Part shown: positions 12,065 to 24,126 of the stretch, piece by piece
Layout of the letters: the number at the start of each line of letters is the position of its first letter
Numbering within the stretch: position 1 is the first letter of the stretch
Source: Trema orientale
Taxonomy: Eukaryota > Streptophyta > Magnoliopsida > Rosales > Cannabaceae
Direction of reading: 5' to 3'
Length of the DNA: 64,000 nucleotides
Assembly: GCA_002914845.1 (NCBI GenBank)
Contig: JXTC01000056.1
Coordinates: 835,223 to 899,222, forward strand
Program-made: the position numbers and the translations under genes
The notes under the pieces: model-generated
Told to the model about the DNA's origin: nothing
Databases searched by the model: none
The model's input: only the letters and a program-made list of their open reading frames with translations

Positions 12065-13633
12065 ATAATGAACCTAAATAATAATGAATCTAAAATCTAC
12101 ATCAAGGTAGATTTATAGTATAATTTACTGGTCATAAACAAAGAAAATACACCATGAACCATCTTGAAATGAATCAGTTGCAACTTCTAAATATTGATAT
12201 ATACCAGAAATTTTTTTAATAAAAAACAGGATCTATATGCCGAAAATAACACAAAAAAACTTATGAACGAAATACATAAACTTATAAAGCAAACATTGAA
12301 CTTGATGAAAATTTTCATTCGGGCTTTTAACAAACGCTTTAACTGGTACATGGTTATGAACCAGTATGAAAATTGCATAAACTCCTAGGAAAACATCATG
12401 AATCACTATAAAACTTTCATAAACCATTATGCAATTGACCAAATAAATAATCATGTTTACAATTCACACCATTACCATGCAGGTTAATATAATTATTGGA
12501 AACATTGTGACAAAAACTTGATATGGATTTCAAGTACATAGAAACATTGTGACTCTAAAATTTTTACAAGGATCAAAGCAAATATTTTTTGTAAATTAAT
12601 TCATATAAGCTAGAGCAATGCCTTTACTTCCATGATCATATACAAGAGTTACAATAAGAAAGTAACTCTCAAAGGCTTATACCAGAATACTGACAATATA
12701 TGATCATATACGTGAATTTCTTTAATATGAATCAAGATCTATATGTACAAAATAACACAGAAAAAAAACTTATGAACAAAATATATAAACTTATAAATCA
12801 AACACTGAAATATATGATTTTAAATCAATCTAGTATATGAAATGAAGAAAGTAAAATCCACTAACCACTTAGCCAAAATCAAGAATAATCTATGAACCAC
12901 TTAAAGGAGTTCACAAAGCTAATGGAGATGCAGCTAGATAAAAATGTTTGGCTTTTTTGAATCAATGTACCACAATACAAATCTATATATCAAATTGAAT
13001 TAGTTTTGAACTACAAATAACTCTTATGACTTCAATAGCTTTTTAAATTACCTCTAATTTGATTCAACAAAAAGAGAAAAGTCACACATACAAGAACTAT
13101 AATACACTTACCAACATGAACCATGTACGAAACCATGTATGAACTTTAAACTCTATGAACCATATACCCTAAATAAACTCTCTGATTGATACACTATTCC
13201 TTTTTGGCATTCATCAAATATTTGATATTCACGAAAATAATAAGAGTCCATATATCCAAACAATAATCCATGAACCAGATATGTACCTCTAGTAAAAAAT
13301 ATATAGGAGAAATATAATTGAAAGAACATACCCAAATATGAAGTGAAATCCATGAACTATATAGAAAAATTCATCTACAAAATAAAAATCCAAGATGCAT
13401 GTACAGATTAATATGACAAATAGGTTATTTTCATTAAACAAACATTTATGAACCATAGAAAAAGCCCAAATTATGAACCCTAAAATCTATGAACTGGTTA
13501 TCCAAAATCATATACCAAACCGAAAATCAATATTTGCGATATATATAATAGATTAGAGGATTTTATATCTATATACAACAAATAAAATTTTGCAGGTTTA
13601 GATTAAATTGTAAATGCATACACATCATAATCC

Positions 13634-13664
<31 letters not shown>

Positions 13665-14346
13665 ATAAGTAAAGTGGAAAAATATACCTTCCGATAATGA
13701 ACCCAAGCTTCTGATCAGATTTTTTCGCGATGATAAGTAGAAAAATCCGGTAAATATCAGATTTATTTGCGAATTTGGATTTATATTATGAGTTTCAGTG
13801 AGGTTTTATGGTGAATTTAGGTTTGGATTATGGGTTTCAGTGAAGTTTTATGGAGAAAAAGTTCGAGAAAAAGAAAAATCGTGGAGATGTTTTCGTCTAA
13901 GATAAAGGAAAGTGAGCGAGAAAATTTTGGAAGAGAGGGAAAATGCGAGAAAGTGGCGGAGAAGAGGGAGAAAGCGAGGAAAATGGGCGAGAAAGTGACT
14001 GAGAGAAGGGGGAAAACGTGAGGAATTGGGCTTCTTCGATCTGGGCTTGTCTAGAGTAATTTTGGTATTACAAATTACAACGGACTTTGGTTGTGGACAT
14101 ATTGCTATAATGTACGGGCTGTGGTCATGAATTGAGTTCTGGACCTTAAAGTGGTTATATATCTATCTCGCCCAATATAAAAAGATGGACATATACCACA
14201 ATTTCTTATATTGATATGTATATATATGGGCACGTCCAGTAGGTTTTTTTTTTTTTTTTTTCTTTTAATTTATGCATAGTATCAATTGGGCCAATAAAAA
14301 TTTATCATACATATTTTCATAAAAATTTATTATGTATATTTTTTTA

Positions 14347-14518
14347 GGACACGTCTATAGTAGGGGCGTCCCTGCATAAGGCCCTGTCTACACACCGTTT
14401 GATGGGAATCTGTGTATAAATAGATTCCCCACAGATTCCCGTTATTCTCCACAGATTCTCATCAAACGGTGTATAAAGGGTGGCCCTACGTAGGGACGCC
14501 CCTACTGTAGCCCTCCCC
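14347..14518. mobile_element. Mutator-type MITE, copy 1 (172 bp)
   Basis: This is a near-perfect hairpin with ends GGACACGTCTATAGTAGGGGCG and the inverted counterpart, and an internal pair CACCGTTTGATGGGAATCTG / inverted. It is flanked by the exact 9-bp direct repeat ATTTTTTTA (14338-14346 and 14519-14527). A 9-bp target duplication is the hallmark of the Mutator superfamily. Related copies lie at 20344-20484 and 60241-60385. Confidence 0.88.
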
Positions 14519-14527
14519 ATTTTTTTA

Positions 14528-15896
14528 TAATAAAAAATACGAAAAAAATAACATTAATGATACACGTCTTTTTATATAGCCGTTAAATTACTATTAAATA
14601 TTGATCGAACTGCTAAAAAAAAAATTACCTACGCATAGGTGAAAAAAAAAATACCTATTGGATTGGCAATCTATAAATATATATATATATATATAATTTT
14701 AATTAATGACTGTCATTAATATTTAATGGGTTGTTAGCCAAAAAATATCGTCATTATTAATTGTATTTTATACATAACTCATACAAAATGCATTGTACCT
14801 GTTCATAGTTATTTCATAAAAATCACTATTTAAGTCTGTTTGTCTGCACCAAGTAATAAAAACCAATGTGCAAACCTAAAAGCTGACTTGAAGCAATAAG
14901 CAGTTTCAAGCTTTCATGCATTGAATGAGCCCACAGGATGGAGAGTCAACCATAAAAGTAAAATGGAAGGGTTAAAAAGCGCCTTCAAAGAAAACTCATT
15001 GGTCTCTAACTATAAGATATCACTTTTTTCAGTTACGTATGAACAAACTTTATCTTCCATCATGCACCATTACAAGCATGATAAAAGTGAAGCTAAAAGT
15101 TTCTAAAATACAACGTGTATAAGAATGGAAAATAGCAATTTCTTATTCCCGGAGGCTATGCTTGAAATAGCATTTCAATTACAAAGCATTGTGTCTAGAG
15201 GCAGAAAACTCAGTTGCATCTGTTTTTGGTGCAATGCGGATGAGCGATAAGTAACCTAACACAAGAAGCAGAGAAAAGATGATATTGTATAGATAGTAGA
15301 GTAGACAAGAGACGATACAAGCAAGAACCCACTGAACTTTTTCTCCCTAAGCGTAAACTCTCAAATCACACCAGAATCTAATCTCCCACTGCCCCCCTCA
15401 CAGAACCGTATATATGGCCCAATGCTTATTTCTTAACTATGAGATATTCCCTGAATTGCCCTTGGCTGAAATTCCATAAAAGCCCCTGACCCTGAACTAA
15501 TCAACAATCCCAGACTTTCCACGCTCTGGCTTATCAATGTGCTAAACAGCCCTGCCCATTACCAGAAAGAGGACTTCTTTTAAAGCTTGACCTTGAACGC
15601 CCAATAAAGCAATAACCCCCACCAATTTAATGCACAGCCATATATAGCAAATCAAATTTGAATCTTGCAGGTGATAATCAATCTAGATTTTTGTGCGCAA
15701 AACAAATTCTTAAATATTTTTCCTTCAGAATGAACAAAACAAATGGACTAGAGTAGATTATTCTTAGTAGGGGAAAAATGGCACTGAATGCCAAACATCA
15801 TTCAATAATTATTACCAGGAATGGTCTCATAAAAATATAAATAAATCACTAAAAATACAAGCAATAGCACCTGGAGTTCCCACACTACCACTGCCT
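14528..15896. other. intergenic sequence downstream of the pyrophosphatase gene
   Basis: This includes the presumed 3' untranslated region of the minus-strand gene ending at 15897, an AT microsatellite near 14678-14694, and unique-looking sequence with no convincing ORF. I see no other gene. Confidence 0.4.
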
Positions 15897-18800
15897 CTAT
15901 AGAAGTGACAACTCTCCAGCAGGAATAGATCTCTTGACTAGTTTAGCCCATGATTCATTGGTTTCGGTTATGACTTTAAGAGCATAATCCTGTTCAAGAC
16001 ACAAAATTATTATAGAATCAGATTCAAGTGCATTACATAAACCGCCTAAAACAATAAATATGGACATTACTTTCACTAGGAGAGTAATTTTTGCATAAGC
16101 AGACAAGGAAAGCCACAGCCCCTGATAAAATATCTAACCTAGCAGTGCCTTTTTCCTGCTATCCATGAGACCATGACCACTTCACTAACATATCTCAGTT
16201 CACAAAAAACGGTTTTTCTGATCAAACCAACCAAATATATTGGCATCATCAAGTATAATTCATCTGGCTTTTTCATGAGGTCAAAGTCCCATCATGCTTG
16301 AAGTATAAATATCCATGCTGGACTATAAATGGAACACACACAGGCGTGAATCAAAGAAAAAAACTCATCAAGATACGTTGTAGGGCAAAATACCAAAAGA
16401 TTAGGCCAGCCAATTATGCCTGATATATTATACTGATAAATGCATATATTTGCCCATCAGGAGTCTACTGAGTACTGAAAGAGAAGCCAAATATGAAAGG
16501 AAACCGCAACTACTTCCTAAAACTTGAAAGTAGAAAGGATGAATTAAGAGAAAGAGCTAGAGAAAGTTGGAAAAATTAAGTAAAATGTTAAACTACCTTA
16601 TTTGCTGCTTTGTTGCCAAGACCAAACTTGTTAGCAGGCTTTCCGTCTGGGATCTTGTAATCTCTAAACCAGTCCCTTATGGCAGTGAGAGTGCCCTGAA
16701 GATAGCCAATAAATTAGGCCCCATGAATACACAGCTAAATCCTAGCTTAGATAACTTCATCTCCAAGAAAGAAGATTCCATATAATGAACGTAAAGCCAT
16801 AGGAAGCAAGATTTAAAAAACAGAAAAAAATTAGAATCTTAAAACCAACAATAGGTCCCCATTTACTGCCATAAAAAGAGACAGAAATGAGCCTCTGCAA
16901 AATCCTATTCACTGCTACCATAACCTTCCTATATCTAAGATTGTACAAAATCTCAAAATCTTACTAGTGTTAAACCCAAAGGGAAACTAAGAACATTGCT
17001 CTTACCAACATTAATAGCATAAAGGTTTTAAACATTTGAAAAAAAAAAACAAAAAACAAAAAGAAACTCTTTCCCAACAACTTCTTCTAAACCTCCTACT
17101 CTCAAATTCTCTTTGAGTACATATGTTTTCTTCCTACTTTACTTAATAATTTAATTCTTCTCCCTTAGCTTACGTTACATTATGATCAGGCTCCTCTGAC
17201 TTCAAATCCACTAAAGCATAGATAAGGAAACAACACATAAAATGAGTAGAAAAGAGACATACCGGGAAATGCTTCTCGACGTCATCAACATCATTCACAA
17301 GAGAAGCCTTTGGATCATCCAGTGAAATTGCAACTATTTTCCAGTCAAGTTCTCCCTCATCAATCATAGCTAAGGCACCCAAGGGCTTGACTTTAAGAAT
17401 CTCACCAATCTTTCTCTGACGCTCACCAATCTCAACAACATCAACTGCAAGTTAAAGATAAAATGAACACTTTGATCCTTAAAACATATTTACCTAGGAC
17501 AAGAATATGCAAACGAAAGCAAAGCAATTCTACCTGGATCATTATCTCCAAATGCCCCTTCAACTTCAGAGTTAGCAAAGGATGGGTCTTCCCATGTTTG
17601 TGGAAGCAATCCATAATTCCAATTAATGTTGTAACTGAACAAAGCGTACCATTAGTTAAAAATAAAATGTCTACAGGAAATTAATGTGAAAAATATACTA
17701 CCTACTTAACCATCAGGACATAAGGCAATTAAAATTACGAGAACAGTTGAAGCCTTGATGGTGCCACAATTAAGTTAACGGCCATGACTGGTTGTCCTTT
17801 TGTTTTCCCTTGTGCTTGACTTATCAATTTTCCCCAAAATTTTGCACATAACAGTATTACGTATAATTTTGCATATAATGATATTATAAGAGAGATGAAT
17901 TCTTAGGAAGAAACACTATCAAAGGAATAACTCAGAATAGAGAGAGAGGAGAATATACAAATGGATACTTCGAAATCAAAGATCAACTGATAGCCAGAAG
18001 TATAATAATTAAGATCACCTACTGTCTACTGAGATTTACTCTTGCAGTAGATAAATTATAAGTATCCATTATTTCAGACAAGAGATGGCTCCATAAACTC
18101 GTATGTTTCGTACAAACTGTTTCATAAACAAGTAGGATGCTAAAACAACACCCAAACTTACATACATGCACGTCAATAGACACGGATAATACACTGTATA
18201 AAGACTATTGTGTCTAGAAAGCCAAATGACAAAAAATGACAAAAAAATAAATTTGGGGAAAACTAAACTATTGTGTCTTACGGATAGTATCGAAGCTTTC
18301 CCTTCTTTGTATCCTGCTTAATTGGAGTGTGCGGCTCATCAGTAGCAACCTCCATCTTTGCACTAGATTCTTTAGGAATCTCAACAATAAAATTGAAAAT
18401 ATTGTCTCCCAAGTGCAACGGAATATCATGCCAAGGGGAAACCTGTACAGATAAACCAGGTTTGTATCAGGTTGACACAAATTGAGAAGTCAACCCCAAT
18501 CATTTGCGAGTTGACCCTGATTGACTTTCCACAGAGTACAACTCATGGACAATGTGATCACATGAAAAGTATTATACATTTCAGTTGACTATTATAAAGA
18601 TAAGATTCAATTCAAGAAAGGGTAGTAAAGCAAGAAATTTCTTAAGACCTTTAAAATCCAACAATTTATTTATCATATGAAATGGTCAAATATCTACCTT
18701 GTAATACTTCCAATCTCATGATTCATGGACATTCAGTACAAACTAAAATCAAGTCAAAATTCACTTGATCAATAAATAAATATCTAACCACGCCAAGAAA

Positions 18801-19538
18801 ATAAAAGGTTCAACTTCTTTATCCTGCAGATCCCACTACCTACACAAGATTGAACTATAATTACTGAAACATAATTACATAAGAACCCAAGTGCAGACAA
18901 AGTTTAACAAGCAAAAAATGAAAAGTTCAACCAAAAAGTTTACAAAGATATGAACTTTATCGTCTTTTTTCCTTTCGTCTCCACAAATTTCTATGCTTTA
19001 TACTTATTCTAAGCAATGTTGGCCACCATTCTTTTCCTAACTCTAAGTACGGTACAAAAGGTATCATTTTCATTTCACTCTTAACTCTTTCTGTTCAGCA
19101 AAGTAGTCAAAGACATTCATTTTTACCAGCCAATGTTTTATATCCAAACACGAATACATCTTTCATTTTCCTTCATTTTCTCAGCAACCAAACACACACC
19201 AGAAAATTGAAATAACAATAACGACTAATATATATTTTCTAATTGGATGAAAGTAGAACCTTTTTTCCAGAACCGTCGAGGAAGAAGACTCGGTAATCTA
19301 GGGTTTCAGGCTGACCTTCCTCCTTGATCTGAACCTGAGGGTTGTAGATAGCGCGACAAGTGAAGGACCTCTTGGTGGTCGACGACGAAGCTAGCCTCCT
19401 GGTGAAACAGAGGCTGGTCCTGTACGGAGCACCATTCTTGGGGAAGAAAGGAGTGGCTTTGGAGAGAAAGCAGGAGGTCGTGGCGACGGCGGCGGTGCTG
19501 GTGGTGTTGGCCACGGTTAGAACTCTCGCGGTCGCCAT
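15897..19538 (-). CDS. PPA6: soluble inorganic pyrophosphatase, chloroplast type
   Basis: Family I inorganic pyrophosphatase hydrolyses pyrophosphate to two phosphates in the plastid stroma, pulling starch and other biosynthetic reactions forward. Six exons join in frame with GT-AG borders: 19260-19538, 18282-18442, 17534-17634, 17263-17444, 16597-16695 and 15897-15989. They give 304 aa, close to the Arabidopsis chloroplast enzyme (about 300). Exon 1 encodes a Ser/Thr/Ala-rich transit-peptide-like N-terminus ([18 protein letters not shown]...), followed by the mature start YNPQV and [14 protein letters not shown]. The metal-binding signature DNDPVDV spans the exon 3/4 junction. Other conserved blocks are [31 protein letters not shown] and ANKDYALKV. 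The ATG at 19538 is chosen because it starts the transit peptide. An upstream in-frame ATG at 19673 would add 45 unrelated residues. I see no defects, and it is probably functional. Confidence 0.95.
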
Positions 19539-19730
19539 GGATGGACCGATTCGAAGTGGCGAGTTGAGTCGAGTGAGAGAGAGAGTTAGAGAGAAATTAC
19601 GATTGGGTGTGGGAGTCTGAGTCGAGTGGAAAAGTAGAAGAAAGGGCGAGACGTTTGGGGTTTTGAGCCACAAAACAAGTGGTGACCTACGATTGGGTGA
19701 TTAATACCTTTCCAAGTGGAGAGAAATTAC

Positions 19731-20089
19731 TGCCCGTTTGTTTCGCCTATTTGGATGTGTGTATTTAAATAGAAATTGTGGAATGGGTTATAATTGGAAT
19801 AGAAGACATTTGAATGGAAAAAATAGTGGAATGGGTTATAATTAGAATGGGAGTATTGGAATGGACCATTCAAAAACACCTCTTCCCCTCCATTCTCATC
19901 CAAGACACAAAAATCCATTCAAATAGTTGATGTGACTGATGAACCATTTGAATGGAAAAACTAAATTGTTGAAACAAACACTCATTCCAAAAGACCATTT
20001 GAATGGAAAATTTAGAGTTGTTGAAACAAACACTCATTCAAATGGATTTTCCATTCCAATGGAATGGAATGGGCGAACCAAACGGCCCC
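19731..20089. mobile_element. MITE with CCGTTTG ends (about 359 bp)
   Basis: The ends pair as TGCCCGTTTGTTTCGCC on the left and GGGCGAACCAAACGGCCCC on the right. The interior repeats GAATGG-containing units (AATGGAATGGGTTATAATT). A 3-base TAC occurs on both flanks, which would suit a PIF/Harbinger-like element with a variant of the usual TWA target, but this is too short to be decisive. It sits just upstream of the pyrophosphatase gene start. Confidence 0.6.
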
Positions 20090-20343
20090 TACACCCTTTG
20101 TTTACAATCCACTCGTAAGTAGTGATTACGGGGGAAAGAAAATTAGTCATTTAGCTGATATTTGTCATTTGTTTTCTCGATTTTGTATTCAAGTGTTTTA
20201 GGTCATGTTTAGTACACTGTATAAAGGCTCTGTATTGTATTAATTAAATATAATATTGTGTTTGGTTGTGTCTTTATATTGTATTATCTAATACGACATT
20301 AAAATTTAATACAATACGGAGGGTATTATCTAATACAAAATAA

Positions 20344-20484
20344 GGAGGGGTCTACAGTAAGGGCGCCCCTACGTAAGGCCTCCCCTTATACACCGTTTGA
20401 TGGGAATCTGTTTATATACAGATTCCCATCAAACGGTGTATAAAAGGGGCCTTACGTAGGGGCGCCCCTACTGTAAACGCGCCC
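20344..20484. mobile_element. Mutator-type MITE, copy 2 (141 bp)
   Basis: A nearly complete hairpin has arms containing GGGCGCCCCTACGTAAGGCC and CACCGTTTGATGGGAATCTG. The exact 9-bp flanking repeat ACAAAATAA (20335-20343 and 20485-20493) marks the insertion. It is inserted within the PIF-type element at 20201-21066. Confidence 0.9.
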
Positions 20485-20930
20485 ACAAAATAAAATGTCT
20501 GTATTACATAATTTTAACTTTAACGTAATATTGTACAATACTGACTCTTCTCACTTTTTCTATTCTTAATTTTTCTCTAATCACTTTCTCTCTCATGTCA
20601 CTTTATCCTTTTCAAAAGTGGTATTTGTCTAAATAAATTTTTAAAAGTGGTATTTTTCTAAATTTATATCTAAAAAAATGATTTTTCATGAATAATTTTT
20701 TAAAAAGTGGTAATTTTACAAGTGGTATTTTCCTAAATTTTTTGTAAAATAGTATTTTTCTAAATAAATTTTTAAAAATGGTAATTTTCAAAATTAACTT
20801 TTTAATACAACATCTTAATACGAATGCAACACCAAACACAGTATTGTAATAGAATTTCTTTTAAAAGGTGGGGCTTAACTAATAACCACCACTTACTACA
20901 AATTAAAGGAAAATGACACACACACACACA

Positions 20931-21012
20931 CTACCAAGGTTTGAACCCATGACCCCCCCAAACACACACACATAACCCTCAAACCTTGGACCAACTGAGC
21001 TAACCCCAGTTG
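20931..21012 (-). repeat. tRNA-derived SINE-like head
   Basis: On the minus strand TAGCTCAGTTGG (21002-20991) resembles an RNA polymerase III A box and GGTTCAAACC (20947-20938) is a perfect B box, about 55 bases apart. No tRNA cloverleaf forms because the middle is CA/GT- and C/G-rich simple sequence. This fits the head of a plant tRNA-derived SINE, or a decayed tRNA relic, inserted in the PIF-type element. Confidence 0.5.
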
Positions 21013-21074
21013 GCTAAAAAAATTTTACAATACAATACAATACAATACGGCGCACTAAACGTGGCCTTAGGCGA

Positions 21075-22050
21075 TAAAGTTGTTCTTATTTTGTCATTTC
21101 ACTTTTAATTTAGCGTTGAAATACCCCTAAAATGGCAGAGTTGTTATTCTTTTACCCCTTCAACTCTAACATCGTTAGAAAATTGTTAATGGATAATAGC
21201 TAAATAATTATTTTACTTTTTAAATAGATAATAAATATCTTTTACTATTTTTTTATATTAGATATTCTAAAGAACTAGTTTTTATGATTAAATAAATAAA
21301 ATAAACGAAAAAAGGTAAAAGAAAAATAATTTTTTAACAGTTATATATATAGATATGTGTGTGTGTAAAATAAAAAATAGACAAAATAGAGCAATTTTTA
21401 CGTTAATTCATTAGTGTTAAAATATTTTTAAAAATTATATAAAAAAACTGCATATTATCATATCTAAAAGACTTTTTAGAAAATGAAATGACTATTTCTT
21501 CTCTTATTTTTCATGAAAAATAGTCATTTCATTTTAATAATTTCATGAATTTGCTCTTTTATTTTTCATATTTTCATGATCTCAAATAAATAAAATAAAA
21601 TGACTATTTTCTATGAAAAATAAGAGGATAAATAATTATTTTATTTTCTAGAAAGTCTTTCAGATATGAAAATATGCAGTTTTCTTTTTTAATAACTTCT
21701 AAAAATATGTTGACACTAATAAATTAATGCAAAAATTGTTCTATTTTGTCTATTTTTTGTTTTACATATACATATATAATCATTAAAAAACTATTTTTCT
21801 TTTATCTCTTTTCGTTTCTTTTATTTATTTAATCATAAAACTAGCTTTTTGAAAATGTCTAAGATAAAAAAAAATAGTAAAAGATATTTATTAGCTATTT
21901 ACAAAGTAAAATAATTATTTGGCTATTATTCATTAACAATTTTCTAACAATGTTACAGTTGAGGGGATAAAAGAATAATAACTTTATCAATTTAGGAGGC
22001 ATTTAAATACTATGAAGGGACAAAAGAAGAACAACTTTATCATTGTATGG
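21075..22050. mobile_element. foldback element with arms of about 450 bp
   Basis: GATAAAGTTGTTCTT near 21075 pairs with AAGAACAACTTTATC near 22025. The pairing continues inward through GTTAGAAAATTG / CAATTTTCTAAC, CTATTTTGTC and related blocks to a centre near 21545. No coding sequence is visible. The very long terminal inverted repeats and AT-richness fit a Mutator-like foldback MITE, but no target duplication was resolved. Confidence 0.65.
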
Positions 22051-22192
22051 AGTACTTGAATATTAAGTCAAAAGTGAGAGGATTAAAGAATAACAAATTT
22101 GTCATCTAGGGGGCACTTGAATTCAAAGTCAAAAGTGAGAAGGCAAATTCATACTAATGGCAAATATCATGGGGCAAAATGACTAATTTTCC

Positions 22193-22803
22193 GAGTACGG
22201 ATGACAATTCGGTTTACAAATTACAACAATTCGACGCTACTATAACATGATTTTTTGCAAATTATGGTCAATGAAAATATTTGTGAGCTGAAATTGGATT
22301 GATGCATTTAACGTTAATTAAGAAATAAATTAGGCTCGGGTCAATCCGTTTGACATGAAATTGAGCTGCCAATAAATATATAAATAATTAAATAATAATA
22401 AAAAATATTTTTAATATAAAAATATAAAATAAAATAATATTACTTTTTACTGTGTACTATAAATACTTTTTTTTGTCCTGGAATATTATTCTTTTTTTGC
22501 TCTAGACTGTGTACCATAAATAAGGAGTGAATACTTTAAACGAAAAATAATAGTAACAAATGTGGATCACAAACAAATTGGTAGATCAAAAGCGAGTTGT
22601 GAGTAGGTGTTATTTATCTAAATGGGTCAAATGAGTTGGGTTTGAGCCAGCCCATTTATATGTGAGTTAGGTTAGTATTGGTGATTTTTCGACATGATAA
22701 ATCATAGGTTCGAATTCAAATTTAAAGATAATATATATGTATATATACTAGACATCAATCCAACATGAACTCAACCCGCTAACACGAATTGTCACCCTTA
22801 CTC
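22193..22803. mobile_element. hAT-like MITE candidate
   Basis: The left end (AGTACGGATGACAATTCGGTT) and the right end read in reverse (AGTAAGGGTGACAATTCGTGTT) match as terminal inverted repeats of about 20 bases. GGGTGACAATTCGTG ends are common among plant hAT-type MITEs. I found no clear 8-bp target duplication and no ORF. Confidence 0.5.
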
Positions 22804-22887
22804 GTGAGTTATGAGCTAGCTATGGAAGTCTTTTTCTTTCCTTATTTTCATTTTTTGAAAATTTTGGAATAATTAGTTTCTCTTTTT

Positions 22888-23421
22888 GGGATAAATTTAG
22901 TAATAGTCTTTGAATTATACTTATTGTATCACAATTTTCAACTTACAAAATAATGGCCCTTGAATTATGCAATTGTTACAGCAATTGTCCCTTTGTCATA
23001 AACTATTAGTTTTTAAACATAAAATAGTAATGGTCAAAGTATATGATTAGGCATTATTCACTTCTATAGTCAGAATCTCGATTTTAGCCAAAATTGCTAA
23101 ACTGTGGGCTTTGCACATGACTCATTTTTATTAAAAATTTACCAGTTTGTAAAAGAAAATGGTTATTGCTGCAATAACTGCATTAGTTTTGGTAGTTTAC
23201 TATGTAAGTTAAAAAATCAAAATCTCATTCTTAACCATAGCTACCAAACTGTATGCTCTATAATGAATTAATTTTGTTAAATATTTAACAGTTTGTGACG
23301 AAAAGATCATTGTTGCAATAATTACATAATTCAGGGACTATTATCATGTAAGTTAAAAATTCAAGGGACAGTGGTACAACATATATAATTTAGGGACTAT
23401 TAATATTATTAACCCTCTCTT
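22888..23421. mobile_element. long-TIR MITE (about 530 bp)
   Basis: The first 140 bases (TAATAGTCTTTGAATTATAC ... TTTGTCATAAACTATT) pair with the last 140 read in reverse (TAATAGTCCCTAAATTATAT ... TCGTCACAAACTGTT). The arms have diverged, and the interior also holds GTTTGG/CCAAAC-like inverted blocks. It looks like a Mutator-type MITE without coding capacity. Confidence 0.6.
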
Positions 23422-24126
23422 TTTTAAGTGTAAGACTTGAGTGAGAAATATAACGAGTTTAGAGGTGCTAAATTTTTTAAACTGAATATTTACTTCCTCG
23501 AAAGGAAATAAGGTCTCTAACTTGTGAAGAGATTCAATGAACTTAGACTTGGAAAGCTGAACTAAAAGATATCAAAAAGAAGGAAAGAAAAACGGAAATT
23601 TGATGTTATATATAAAAAATTCAAAGGAATTGAAAAATTCCGAGTTTTAAAGTTTTTGAATTCGGATTTATGTGAAAAAATATCGCTTTTAAAAAATATT
23701 TAGAAATATACCATTTTTGATTAATTGATTAGGTATTTGAGGCAACCGGTCAAGTTATATTATGCAATCAGACTAGTTACCTCAAGTAACTCGATTGGTT
23801 ATCACAATTGATCCATTTTGCTACCTGGAATACTTTGAAAAAATATAAATTTTGTGTAAAATAAAAGTGATATTTTTCTACATAATTTTGGAAAGTGATA
23901 TTTTTAAACAAATTTTTAAAATTTGATATTTTTCTAAATAAATTGCATTTGTTAAAAATTCAACATATTTAGGATTTTTTTAGTTCTTTGGACTCTACTC
24001 TTGGAGTTTTGTAGATAGCCAAAAAAAAAAAAAAAAAAAGCTAGACCAAAGGGTAACCAAAATTGGTAACATGCCAATTCACCAATATATATATATATAT
24101 AGATTAAAAAAAAAGAAAAGTTATTT

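Larger units (their letters stand above)
2594..14173. mobile_element. giant inverted repeat built from a truncated Mutator-like (Ulp1-carrying) element
   Basis: The two ends read GGGCGAGATAG inward on each strand, followed by near-identical sequence (AACCACTTTAAGGTCCAGAA...). The left arm covers about 2594-9662 and the right arm about 9741-14173. Between them is a 78-bp spacer (9663-9740) holding two copies of a 36-bp unit. Scattered substitutions and small indels separate the arms. The right arm lacks the equivalent of 5634-7900 and contains the N gap. Both arms carry the same DUF1985 gene fragment, transcribed toward the centre. DUF1985 plus Ulp1-like genes are known cargo of plant Mutator-like elements (Kaonashi/CUMULE types), so I assign it to that group. 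I could not identify a convincing 9-bp target duplication. It could be one element with kilobase-long terminal inverted repeats, or a tail-to-tail inverted duplication of one truncated element. Confidence 0.85.
20201..21066. mobile_element. PIF/Harbinger-type element, host of nested insertions
   Basis: Terminal inverted repeats GGTCATGTTTAGTACACTG on the left and the inverse of GGCCACGTTTAGTGCGCCG on the right are flanked by TTA on both sides (20198-20200, 21067-21069). That is the PIF/Harbinger target preference. Near-terminal TATTGTATTA/TACAATACAA stretches also pair. It has no transposase ORF and contains a Mutator-type MITE and a SINE-like segment, so it is older than both. Confidence 0.75.

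Noticed and set aside
11710..12081. Plus-strand ORF of 123 codons
   Set aside because: Almost all of it is translated Ns in the assembly gap.
19360..19620. Plus-strand ORF of 86 codons
   Set aside because: Antisense shadow of PPA6 exon 1, which has clear homology on the other strand.
20931..21012. Functional tRNA gene
   Set aside because: A and B boxes are present, but no acceptor, anticodon or variable arm pairs.
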